Below are positions 51,081 to 58,121 of a stretch of 64,000 nucleotides of DNA, piece by piece. Under the pieces are notes generated by a model. That model had not been told where the DNA came from and ran no database searches. It worked only from the letters and a program-made list of their open reading frames with translations. The stretch is taken from assembly GCA_947175295.1 (NCBI GenBank), contig CAMWMK010000004.1:1-64000 (forward strand), read 5' to 3'. This DNA is from an uncultured Porphyromonadaceae bacterium. GTDB lineage: Bacteria; Bacteroidota; Bacteroidia; Bacteroidales; Muribaculaceae. Position numbers and translations under genes: made by a program. Numbering within the stretch: the first letter of the stretch is position 1; every line of letters begins with the position of its first letter.

Positions 51081-51157
51081 ATTATGCATTGTGAATTATG
51101 CATTGTGAATTATGCATTGTGACTTGCTTTAGCTTGAGCGTAGCTAATTATGCATTA
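51081..51157. repeat. ATTATGC/ATTGTGA heptamer array plus AGCGTAGCT element
   Basis: Six units alternate ATTATGC and ATTGTGA (51081-51122), followed by ~28 bases of CTTGCTTTAGCTTGAGCGTA sequence and another TGCATTA. From 51,109 on it is the inverted copy of the repeat at 3453-3509. It ends 18 bases before the GH108 gene. Confidence 0.88.
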
Positions 51158-51175
51158 ACACTAAATCATTAATCA

Positions 51176-51739
51176 ATGGCTCAACTTGAAAAAATGATTC
51201 CCTTCCTCATTTTATGGGAATCGGGAGTGGCGGATACTGCCGCCGACAATGAAACGCTATTTCTCAAGGCCCGCAGTAAGGGAGTGGCTAAAGATCCCGC
51301 TGATCGTGGCGGCGCGACACTCGCAGGAGTGACCATAGCCACTTATGGCGATTACAGCAAAAGGAAGGGGAGACGCAAACCCTCCGTGGCTGATTTGGCT
51401 CGGCTTGAATATGCGGAGTGGTTTGACATTCTTAAGACGATGTTCTGGAATCGCTGGCAGGCGGACAGTATCGCAGACCAAAGAGTAGCGCATATGCTTG
51501 TCGACTGGGTGTGGACGAGCGGCACCTACGGCATCACGATTCCGCAGAAACTGCTCGGAGTAAAGGCCGACGGCATAGTCGGACCGAAGACTTTGGAGGC
51601 TGTCAACGCCATGGTGCCTTCAGAACTGTTTCTGAATCTGAAGGCATCCCGCTCCGCCTACTTCGAACGCATCTGCCTACAGCGACCCGCCAACCGCCGT
51701 TTCCTCAACGGCTGGCTCCGCCGCCTCAATGCCATATGA
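51176..51739 (+). CDS. GH108-type endolysin with peptidoglycan-binding domain
   Basis: 187 residues. N-terminal GH108 domain (~1-90) with the catalytic Glu in ILWESGVAD (Glu15; the usual motif is EGG) and DRGGATLAGVT downstream. C-terminal PG_binding_3 domain (~95-187, VKADGIVGPKTLEAVNAM). This family (phage N4 endolysin, secretion activator protein) cleaves glycan strands as an N-acetylmuramidase. No signal peptide, which is usual for phage-type lysins. A fragment of a second copy lies at 55,227. No other phage genes are present. Confidence 0.85.
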   Translation: MAQLEKMIPFLILWESGVADTAADNETLFLKARSKGVAKDPADRGGATLAGVTIATYGDYSKRKGRRKPSVADLARLEYAEWFDILKTMFWNRWQADSIADQRVAHMLVDWVWTSGTYGITIPQKLLGVKADGIVGPKTLEAVNAMVPSELFLNLKASRSAYFERICLQRPANRRFLNGWLRRLNAI

Positions 51740-51806
51740 GGACCAATCGCTAACAGAAATGACTTCAAGTCCACGGCATTCGGGCAGAGACCGAATATTT
51801 AGAAGA

Positions 51807-51835
51807 AATCCCGGCTTTGATTGTAAGCCGGGATT
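51807..51835. terminator. Hairpin between GH108 gene and hicB
   Basis: Perfect 11-bp stem (51807-51817 with 51825-51835). T tract only moderate on the minus side (TTTCTTC), so mainly a terminator for hicB. Confidence 0.55.
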
Positions 51836-51861
51836 GAGGAGGGAGCGGTGTATTCTGTGCT

Positions 51862-52260
51862 TTATATTGAAGCCATGCTTAATTCTGAGACCATATCGCG
51901 TATCGCATGTCTGATCTTTTCATATTGTTTCGGGCCTGCCTTGGAGGATCCGGAAGCATACTGACGCATCAGGGATGGACTGATCCCAGATTTTTCTCCA
52001 ACTTTGCTTATGTTTAGGTATGAGAAATATGAGAAGAACGACTGTAGGTCGTAACAGAAGTCAAAGGACATCTCCGGCATCTCCTTACCTTCCTTTATCA
52101 TCAACTCGCGGGTCTCGTCAACGGCAGCCCGGAAATCATCAATGGCCTCTTTTGCCGACTCTCCGTAGCCTGCCAGTCCAAAATCCGGCATATCATCCTC
52201 CATATAGGCTGAGTAAGTTCCATCTGAACTCTTCTCTACAATTACTGTCATTTTCATCAT
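51862..52260 (-). CDS. hicB: HicB-family antitoxin
   Basis: 132 residues (start at 52260 or one of two Met within the next 10 bases). N-terminal HicB fold (MTVIVEKSSDGTYSAYMEDDMPDFGLAGYGESAKEAIDDF) and a C-terminal helix-turn-helix (ISKVGEKSGISPSLMRQYASGSSKAG) for operator binding. Neutralises the HicA RNase and should autoregulate the operon. A hairpin separates it from hicA. Confidence 0.85.
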   Translation of the reverse strand: MMKMTVIVEKSSDGTYSAYMEDDMPDFGLAGYGESAKEAIDDFRAAVDETRELMIKEGKEMPEMSFDFCYDLQSFFSYFSYLNISKVGEKSGISPSLMRQYASGSSKAGPKQYEKIRHAIRDMVSELSMASI

Positions 52261-52287
52261 TCCTTCAATTTAAATTTTATTATCAAA

Positions 52288-52332
52288 AAAGCAAGGGTGT
52301 TGGGGTTAAATCCCCAACACTTTTCTTGCTTT
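52288..52332 (-). terminator. Terminator-like hairpin overlapping the hicA stop
   Basis: 9-bp perfect core (52297-52305 with 52312-52320) extended by AAAGCAAG/CTTGCTTT outer arms, followed by TTTTTTGATAA on the minus strand. The hicA stop codon (52306-52308) is in the loop. Would reduce read-through from hicA into hicB. Confidence 0.7.
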
Positions 52333-52488
52333 GCATTCCAAACCTTTTCCCAGTTCCTGGGAAGGATGCCGAGGTATCTGGAAAGTCTTATTGGTAATTG
52401 GACTGAACCAGGTATCGTGGCGGCCTCCATGTGAAACAACAAAGCATCCTTTTGCGGAAAGCTCCGCGCAGAATTGTCTTGTCTTCAT
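52306..52488 (-). CDS. hicA: HicA-family toxin
   Basis: 60 residues from ATG 52488. Fits HicA, a double-stranded-RNA-binding-fold mRNA interferase: MKTRQFCAELSAKGC, then SHGGRHDTWFSP with the catalytic His, and FQIPRHPSQELGKG. The strong promoter at 52513-52544 fixes this start and excludes the longer ORF. Usual hicA-hicB order on the minus strand. Confidence 0.85.
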   Translation of the reverse strand: MKTRQFCAELSAKGCFVVSHGGRHDTWFSPITNKTFQIPRHPSQELGKGLECKARKVLGI

Positions 52489-52512
52489 GATATAAAGTCT
52501 TAGAATACGGTG

Positions 52513-52544
52513 CAAAGATAGCGAATCTGCAATAAATATGCAAA
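52513..52544 (-). promoter_or_regulatory. Promoter of hicAB
   Basis: Minus strand TTTG (52544-52541), 20 bases, TATCTTTG (52520-52513). Exact consensus. Confidence 0.87.
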
Positions 52545-52561
52545 TTTTTTCATCTAATTTT

Positions 52562-53185
52562 TCAAATTGAAGCATCTGATAGCATCTTTTGATTCAGGTT
52601 TAAGACATTCGGCTCATTGAGACGGGTGTAATCGTCGTTCATGATGGCTCCGTTTGAATAGACGCTGCCATTCATCGTAAGGATTCCGTGCCGGGCATGC
52701 ACATGGCCGAACAGATGATATTTCGGCCTGATCATCATTATCCTTTCAAGTAGCTCCTCGGATCCATAACGGACATTGTCGTCTTCGTCGAGAATCCCAT
52801 ATGCAGGAGAGTGGGTTATGAGTACATCCGTGTCCTCAGGTATTTCTGCGTAGTTCCGGCTTTGCCGTCCATAAGCGCAATCATCCATAAACATAGGCAC
52901 TCCATAAAACTTCACGCCATCTATCTCCAGGCTGGAATTGCGAAGATAATGCACATTATTGTCAAGTCCATCAATGTTTGAGTCATACAGGCATTCGTCA
53001 TGGTTGCCGCAGATGAATATCTTATGGCGATAAGGAAGGTCGCAGAGCCAGTTTAGGAAATCAAGTGCTTCCGATTCGGTCCCTGTCATAGTAAAATCAC
53101 CTGAGTGAACCAAAACATCAGCTTCCGGAAGATTGCGTAGCCTGTGATGACAGCCGTGGGTGTCGGAAAGGTGGAGTATTTTCAT
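52562..53185 (-). CDS. Calcineurin-like metallophosphoesterase
   Basis: 207 residues from ATG 53185; the longer ORF adds an unlikely N-terminus. Complete metallophosphatase motif set: LSDTHGCH, HSGDFT, CGNHDE, THSPAYG and GHVHARHG. It resembles the small Mre11-unlike YfcE/Icc-type phosphodiesterases found beside mobile regions. Substrate unknown. No signal peptide. Divergent from the HTH gene at 53569, across a 383-base gap with notable structure. Confidence 0.85.
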   Translation of the reverse strand: MKILHLSDTHGCHHRLRNLPEADVLVHSGDFTMTGTESEALDFLNWLCDLPYRHKIFICGNHDECLYDSNIDGLDNNVHYLRNSSLEIDGVKFYGVPMFMDDCAYGRQSRNYAEIPEDTDVLITHSPAYGILDEDDNVRYGSEELLERIMMIRPKYHLFGHVHARHGILTMNGSVYSNGAIMNDDYTRLNEPNVLNLNQKMLSDASI

Positions 53186-53279
53186 ATGATATAAAGAATT
53201 GGTAAGCGTTTGTGTTTCGATATAACAACGAGAAACCAGAATCGGATATGCTTTTTGCACTTTTTGCAATTTTATTTTT

Positions 53280-53317
53280 CACTGACAGATTTTGGCAGTC
53301 ACATGCGCTAACTTTGC
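53280..53317 (+). promoter_or_regulatory. Promoter-operator element, copy 1
   Basis: 38 bases almost identical to 54483-54520: a 19-bp dyad ACTGACAGATTTTGGCAGT, a short spacer and a TAACTTTG -7 box (53309-53316). No normal -33 element; the dyad is in its place. Confidence 0.6.
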
Positions 53318-53336
53318 GGCCTAAATTAATTTTTTT

Positions 53337-53531
53337 AAGTAGCTCGCAGAAATTAATTATATGATAAATGTGAGATGATTTTGAGGCAGCTTGGCTGCGG
53401 AGCAAACGAGCTTAGCGAGCTAAGTGAGTGAGCGACAATGCCAAGATGGCCAAAATCAGCCGCATTTATCATATAAAGATCTTTACTTATCATATGTTTT
53501 AATATATCGTTTAATTTTTGTGAGCTACTTA
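53337..53531. repeat. Nested inverted-repeat element
   Basis: Outer imperfect arms AAGTAGCTC..AAATTAA (53337-53356) and its inverse (53510-53529). Inside, a perfect 13-bp pair (53358-53370 with 53463-53475), an 8-bp pair (53376-53383 with 53451-53458), a 6-bp pair (53390-53395 with 53440-53445) and an apical 5-bp hairpin (53411-53424), all properly nested. No ORF. Confidence 0.65.
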
Positions 53532-53568
53532 TTAATTTTGCAGTTAAATCAAAATAACCTTAGAATCA

Positions 53569-54378
53569 ATGGCACCCAATCAACTCAAACGCTCCCTATG
53601 GATGATGAACGAACTCATATCAGCCGGACCAACTGGCATAACACGTGAGGAATTAAGCCGGAAATGGATGGACTCCAGATTTAACGATGCGAAAGAACCA
53701 GAATTGCCGGAACGTACTTTCTTCCGTATCCGCAAGTCGCTACAGGAGCTTTTCGAAGTTGAGATAATCTGCCGGATAAGCGGTGGAGTAAAACGGTATT
53801 CTGTTGAGCAGACCGATTACTCCGTATTCCTCGGTATGCTTTGCGGACTGGTGTCTGACAATTCCAAACGCAACCTCAGTCTGAAGGATCTGATGCTCCA
53901 GGTCCTCAACGATGTTGAGATTACAGAAGAAGAGAAGCGCATGCTCGACGACATTTCCTTCAAGATCGGTAAGGAAGCATACGAGTGTGGCAAGTGGCTT
54001 ATTAAAGAGGCGGAGGAAGGGAGAATCAAAGGCGCCGACAGAGGTCAATGGTCGGAACACAGGAAATATCATCTATCCATCTGGCTTGAGGAGGAGTATC
54101 AACGCCTGAAGTCATGGGTCGGTATCCACATCAACCGCAAGGCATCCGACGGCAGGGGAGAGGTACGCTTCTATATAGTCTGCGAGTCGCAGGATGAGGA
54201 TCTGCATGCCCTTCTGATGGAAAAGCTCCAACTTCTTCCCGGAGAAAAGCGGGAAGGTGACTATTGGTGGTTTGCGCCAAATGACGATGCTCTTCACGTG
54301 ATGAGCTACGTCTCAATGCCTGACCGCAACGCCATACGCGCACGCATAGAGACACTCCTTTCCTCTCTTAACCGATGA
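53569..54378 (+). CDS. Winged-helix regulator related to WYL-family proteins
   Basis: 269 residues. The N-terminal ~80 residues read as the helix-turn-helix found in WYL-type regulators (LKRSLWMMNELISAGPTGITREELSRKW, then ERTFFRIRKSLQELFEVEI). The remaining part has the size and alternating pattern of a WYL domain but no clear WYL residue triplet, so ligand binding may have changed. A TAATTTTG -7 box lies at 53533-53540. The C-terminal segment (..VSMPDRNAIRARIETLLSSL) resembles the WCX tail. Neighbour genes suggest a regulator of the accessory island. Confidence 0.65.
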   Translation: MAPNQLKRSLWMMNELISAGPTGITREELSRKWMDSRFNDAKEPELPERTFFRIRKSLQELFEVEIICRISGGVKRYSVEQTDYSVFLGMLCGLVSDNSKRNLSLKDLMLQVLNDVEITEEEKRMLDDISFKIGKEAYECGKWLIKEAEEGRIKGADRGQWSEHRKYHLSIWLEEEYQRLKSWVGIHINRKASDGRGEVRFYIVCESQDEDLHALLMEKLQLLPGEKREGDYWWFAPNDDALHVMSYVSMPDRNAIRARIETLLSSLNR

Positions 54379-54482
54379 CAACGAACTGATGGCTGTGCTT
54401 GTTACCTGCTTAGGTAACGATTTTGATTGTTCGTGGAAGTATGCCGTAGAGATAATACTATTCTATGGTGTTTTTAATCTAT

Positions 54483-54520
54483 CACTGACATATTTTGGCA
54501 GTCGGATGAGCTAACTTTGC
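54483..54520 (+). promoter_or_regulatory. Promoter-operator element, copy 2
   Basis: Dyad ACTGACATATTTTGGCAGT (54484-54502) and TAACTTTG (54512-54519), spaced as in copy 1. It drives the short gene starting at 54546. Confidence 0.65.
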
Positions 54521-54545
54521 ATCGAACTTTTAAACATCAAAAATT

Positions 54546-54677
54546 ATGCAAGTCTGGAAAGCAACAGCCGTCAAGACCAATAATGACGGAAAAAGAAAGA
54601 TCACTCCCGGGATGAGTGTGGAGTTCACTACCGACTATAACTCGGATCCCAAAAGCGAAGTTTCTTATGCACTCTAA
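54546..54677 (+). CDS. Short protein, probable truncated DUF6140-like
   Basis: 43 residues: MQVWKATAVKTNNDGKRKI, then TPGMSVEFTTDYNSDP. The lead resembles small Bacteroidetes DUF6140-type proteins, which normally go on for another 20-40 residues with a ..NKYGID.. end; here the frame stops at YAL just where that would begin. It is likely a truncated gene. The proximity of a regulated promoter (start 26 bases after the -7 box) supports expression. Confidence 0.45.
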   Translation: MQVWKATAVKTNNDGKRKITPGMSVEFTTDYNSDPKSEVSYAL

Positions 54678-55014
54678 GCCAACAGATATGGTATCTGACG
54701 AGAGATTGGTTATGATGCGTAAGCGTCATGCATTTCTTTCGGAATCCATTAAAGGTTACACATCGCTTGACGATTATGTAAAGAATAAGAAGGATTGGTT
54801 TGCCGTCTTAGGAATTGATCTGACATTAGAACGTAACCGTATTTGTATTCACTTCTCCTTTGATAATAATGATTATGAAGATTATTTCATTGTGCAGGGG
54901 GCTGAAGACCTCTTGACTGTGAGCCCGTTTATCTGGTGTCAAAACGATTTCTGTGCTAATGATATCCTAAATGTATTTTCCGGAAAGCCAGCGTCTGCCA
55001 AGGTATCGTTCTGA
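54667..55014 (+). CDS. Hypothetical protein overlapping the truncated gene
   Basis: 115 residues from ATG 54667, which overlaps the preceding stop by 11 bases in another frame. Acidic, with aromatic-rich segments (RICIHFSFDNNDYEDYFIV, SPFIWCQNDFCANDILNVF). No signal peptide or known domain. Codon use is A/T-richer than core genes. It may be translationally coupled to the upstream gene. Could be an immunity-type or phage-derived protein, but nothing proves it. Confidence 0.5.
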   Translation: MHSKPTDMVSDERLVMMRKRHAFLSESIKGYTSLDDYVKNKKDWFAVLGIDLTLERNRICIHFSFDNNDYEDYFIVQGAEDLLTVSPFIWCQNDFCANDILNVFSGKPASAKVSF

Positions 55015-55103
55015 CTGTCTATTGACATAATTCTTCTTTATTTACATATGTAATGAGTCTGTAAGTTATCTAAAGGATTAGCCCATTGATTTTATTTGAA
55101 AAT

Positions 55104-55222
55104 GTCACCCTTTAGGGGAAAGAAATTAAGAAAACTTTCCCCTAAAGGGTGACATTTCTGTGAAAGTATGGTGTGATACCGGAATTTTTCATTAAATTTG
55201 CATCTATAATCATATTTGCAAG
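55104..55222 (+). repeat. Duplicated promoter module, copy A
   Basis: 119 bases, ~92% identical by eye to 56782-56900 with no indels. It starts with a 23-bp perfect inverted repeat (55100-55122 with 55135-55157) and ends with a TAAATTTG -7 box (55193-55200). Copy A leads only into a gene fragment. The surrounding gap 55,015-55,445 holds, besides this, the GH108 remnant and a palindrome. Confidence 0.85.
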
Positions 55223-55226
55223 CCCA

Positions 55227-55316
55227 ACAGGAGTGACCATATCCACTTATGTCGGTTACTGCATGAGTAAAGGGAGACGCGAACCCTCAGTCTGGGATGT
55301 TTCCGCGTCATACGCT
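55227..55316 (+). pseudogene. GH108 endolysin fragment
   Basis: About 30 codons (TGVTISTYVGYCMSKGRREP..) align with residues 50-80 of the GH108 protein at 51176, with no frameshift in the fragment but neither start nor end. It is fused to the duplicated promoter module and followed by unrelated sequence. A remnant of a deleted second copy. Confidence 0.75.
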
Positions 55317-55363
55317 CCAAGGGCGAGACCCAATTTACGATTAACAAAACCTCAAATTTTTGA

Positions 55364-55429
55364 TTTTTGTTAATCATACCAAATAAAATCATATATTCCG
55401 GCGATTTTGTTTGGTATGATTAACAAAAA
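55364..55429. promoter_or_regulatory. 27-bp palindrome over the ATPase promoter
   Basis: Arms 55364-55390 and 55403-55429, 27 bp with one mismatch, 12-base centre. The right arm contains the -33 TTTG of the promoter at 55410. A further GATTAACAAAA copy stands at 55339. Confidence 0.8.
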
Positions 55430-55441
55430 ACATTATCTTTG
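55410..55441 (+). promoter_or_regulatory. Promoter of the first DUF4143-type ATPase
   Basis: TTTG at 55410-55413, 20 bases, TATCTTTG at 55434-55441. The ATG lies only five bases after the -7 box, so the mRNA would be leaderless or nearly so. Confidence 0.8.
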
Positions 55442-55445
55442 CACT

Positions 55446-56657
55446 ATGAATATAATTAACAGGCAAAAATATATCGACCATATATTCCGATTTATCGATA
55501 AAGGAATGATTTTGGCCTTAACAGGACAGCGACGCGTTGGCAAGAGCTATATCCTTAAGCAGACAGCTATCGAAATCCAAAAGAAAAATCCTGAAGCAAA
55601 CATTGTGTATATAAACAAGGAGAAAAAGAAATTCGTCGACATCCGTACCGACGATGATCTCTTTGCATACCTCGAAGGAAAATTTTCTGATGACAAAGAC
55701 AATTACCTGCTGATTGATGAAGTTCAGGATATAGACGGATTTGAAAATACATTGAGGAGCCTCAATGCCGATGAGGAATGCCAGATAATAGTGACCGGAA
55801 GCAATGCAAAGATGCTTTCCTCTGAACTTTCAACCTACCTTGGAGGACGCTATATCGACATCCACATACAAAGCTTGTCTTACAAGGAATTTCTGAGTTT
55901 CCACAATCTCGTTGATTCCCCTTCGAGTCTTGATGGATATCTTTCTTTTGGAGGTCTGCCTCATCTTTACAGACTTGGGCTTGAAAACGAAGATATGGTG
56001 TGGGAATACATCCACAACATCTATAATACCATCGTGCTTAAGGATGTAGTGGAAAGAGAGGGACTCAGGAATGTTACTCTTTTTGAAAATATAATGTCGT
56101 TTATAAGCGACAATACGGGCCAGCTTGTTTCGGCCACTTCCATATCAAAGTATCTCAAATCCCAGAAAATAGACCTTACTCCTTTGACAGCCATCAACTA
56201 TCTTAAGTCAGCAGGCAACGCATACATTGTCAATAAGGTTCCACGCTATGATATCCATGGAAAGAAACTGCTCGAGACCAACGATAAATATTATTTCGAG
56301 GATCTGGGCTTGCGTAATTCCCTCGTAGGAAGCAATCGGATGAAAGACATAGAGAAAGTAATGGAAAATGCCGTATACCTCCATTTGAAAAACCTAAACT
56401 ATAAAGTTTATATAGGAATGCTGCCAAACGGTGAAGTTGACTTTGTAGCGGAGCAGAATGGAAAGACTGTATATTTTCAAGTCGCGTACCTTCTGACCGA
56501 CGAGAAGACAATAGAGCGTGAGTTCGGCAATCTTTCGGCCATTAAGGACAATTACCCTAAATACGTAGTGTCTATGGATCCGATGTCCAAGTCGAAAGAC
56601 TACTGCGGGATTACACATCTTTCCCTACGCCAGATGCTTATGATGGATTCATTCTGA
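55446..56657 (+). CDS. AAA ATPase with DUF4143 C-terminal domain (1)
   Basis: 403 residues. Walker A LTGQRRVGKSYILKQ (~24-38), Walker B LLIDEVQDIDGF (~98), sensor VTGSNAKML, then the DUF4143 region with FGGLPHLYRLG and a C-terminal nuclease-like stretch (NGEVDFVAEQNGKTVYFQVAYLL, near a PD-(D/E)XK pattern). These are common in gut bacteria; function is undetermined, and many occur in defence or mobile contexts. Start at 55446 set by the promoter. A second family member follows, behind promoter module B. Confidence 0.85.
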   Translation: MNIINRQKYIDHIFRFIDKGMILALTGQRRVGKSYILKQTAIEIQKKNPEANIVYINKEKKKFVDIRTDDDLFAYLEGKFSDDKDNYLLIDEVQDIDGFENTLRSLNADEECQIIVTGSNAKMLSSELSTYLGGRYIDIHIQSLSYKEFLSFHNLVDSPSSLDGYLSFGGLPHLYRLGLENEDMVWEYIHNIYNTIVLKDVVEREGLRNVTLFENIMSFISDNTGQLVSATSISKYLKSQKIDLTPLTAINYLKSAGNAYIVNKVPRYDIHGKKLLETNDKYYFEDLGLRNSLVGSNRMKDIEKVMENAVYLHLKNLNYKVYIGMLPNGEVDFVAEQNGKTVYFQVAYLLTDEKTIEREFGNLSAIKDNYPKYVVSMDPMSKSKDYCGITHLSLRQMLMMDSF

Positions 56658-56781
56658 ATTAAAAAGAGTCCTGTCCAGCGGTCTGGTTGCTGATTCAACA
56701 GTATTATCCTCGGAGTATGGTGAATGCCATGTAGGCGATGTAGAGGCCGACGAGGCAGACTCCGAATTTGAATCTTAATAA

Positions 56782-56900
56782 GTCACCCTTTAGGGGAAAG
56801 AATTTAAAAGAACTTTCCCCTAAAAGGTGACATTTCTATGAAAATATGGTGCCGTATCGGAATTTTTCATTAAATTTGCATCTATAATCATATTTGCAAG
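56782..56900 (+). repeat. Duplicated promoter module, copy B
   Basis: 119 bases homologous to 55104-55222. Hairpin arms 56782-56800 and 56813-56831 (one mismatch), -7 box TAAATTTG at 56871-56878. It ends four bases before the second ATPase gene and is evidently its promoter. Confidence 0.87.
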
Positions 56901-56903
56901 ACC

Positions 56904-58079
56904 ATGACAGACTTCAACCTTATCACATACATGAACGAGGAGTTGCGCAGGATTCCTACCGCCTTTCGCCGCTATATGTACGACCGCATACTGTGGGAAG
57001 ACCGTATGATCGGTCTTGTCGGTCCGCGTGGCGTAGGCAAGTCCACCATGGTGAAGCAGCATATCCTCCTTCAACCCGACAGGGAGCAGTGGCTCTACGT
57101 GTCTGCCGACAATTCTTATTTCTATAACCATACGCTCATCGGACTTGCCGACGAATGGGTGAAGGAAAACGGACGGCATCTCATAATCGACGAGGTGCAT
57201 AAGTATAAGGGATGGTCGCGTGAACTCAAACAGATATATGACACCCATCCCGAACTTCAGGTGATATTTACCGGCAGCTCCGTTCTCGACATACATCAGG
57301 GTGTAGCGGATCTAAGCCGTCGGGTATTGATGTTCCATATGCAGGGACTCTCTTTCCGCGAATACCTTAAAATGTCGAAGGAGGTGGATTTTCCGGTTTA
57401 TTCGCTCGAAGATATCCTGCACCATAAAGTTGAACTGCCTCTCGATTTCCATCCTCTTCCACTTTTCAGGGAATATCTGGCCAAAGGGTATTATCCGTTC
57501 AGTCATCTTCCCGGATATGAACTGCGCCTCCAGCAGGTGATGACCCAGACCCTTGAGGTCGACATCCCGCAGTATGCCGGAATGAATGTCTCTACATCCA
57601 GGAAACTTGCACGACTTCTCGCCATCCTTTCGGAATCCGCACCCTACAAACCCAATATGGGAAATCTTACAGTTGAATTGAGTGTGAGCAAGAATGACCT
57701 ACCGGATTATCTGGTATATCTTGAAAAGGCCGGGCTGATAGCACAGCTCCGAGATGAGACAGGTGGTTTAAGAAGCTTGGGAAAGGTAGAGAAGATATTT
57801 ATCGACAATACCAACTTAATGTATGCGTTGAAAGGACGGAATACCAATATCGGAAGTGTGCGCGAGACTTTCTTCTATAACCAGATGCGTGTCAACAACG
57901 ACGTTATCGCTGCCAAGAGCACTGATTTCCGCATAGCGGATTATATTTTCGAAGTAGGAGGAGCGAAGAAAGGGCAGAGGCAGTTGGATAATAATCCCAA
58001 CGGCATAGTAGTGCGCGATGATATCGAATATGGCCATGCCAACATTATCCCCCTCTGGCACTTCGGTCTCAATTACTGA
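56904..58079 (+). CDS. AAA ATPase with DUF4143 C-terminal domain (2)
   Basis: 391 residues. Walker A VGPRGVGKSTMVKQH (~39-53), Walker B LIIDEVHKYKGW (~93), TGSSVLDI sensor; DUF4143-type second half (LFREYLAKGYYPF, LPDYLVYLEKAGLIAQLRDE), and a late FRIADYIFEVGGAKKGQRQL nuclease-like motif. Distant paralogue of the previous gene. Single gene behind module B; next gene starts 42 bp downstream and may be co-transcribed. Confidence 0.85.
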   Translation: MTDFNLITYMNEELRRIPTAFRRYMYDRILWEDRMIGLVGPRGVGKSTMVKQHILLQPDREQWLYVSADNSYFYNHTLIGLADEWVKENGRHLIIDEVHKYKGWSRELKQIYDTHPELQVIFTGSSVLDIHQGVADLSRRVLMFHMQGLSFREYLKMSKEVDFPVYSLEDILHHKVELPLDFHPLPLFREYLAKGYYPFSHLPGYELRLQQVMTQTLEVDIPQYAGMNVSTSRKLARLLAILSESAPYKPNMGNLTVELSVSKNDLPDYLVYLEKAGLIAQLRDETGGLRSLGKVEKIFIDNTNLMYALKGRNTNIGSVRETFFYNQMRVNNDVIAAKSTDFRIADYIFEVGGAKKGQRQLDNNPNGIVVRDDIEYGHANIIPLWHFGLNY

Positions 58080-58121
58080 TATAATTTCGTTGGAGTTTCT
58101 CCTAAGCTTCTGTCAAAAACT

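Noticed and set aside
51081-51122. Possible CRISPR array
   Set aside because: Units are 7-14 bases with no spacers of 25-40 bases and no cas genes nearby.
53280-53317. Sigma-54 promoter suggested by TGGCA..TGC
   Set aside because: GG-to-GC spacing is one base short and the second copy (54483) lacks the GC; the dyad explanation fits both.
56706-56778. Minus-strand fragment reading FKFGVCLVGLYIAYMAFTIL
   Set aside because: It looks like the last membrane helix of a lost transporter gene, but 24 codons are too few to assign, and no upstream part remains.
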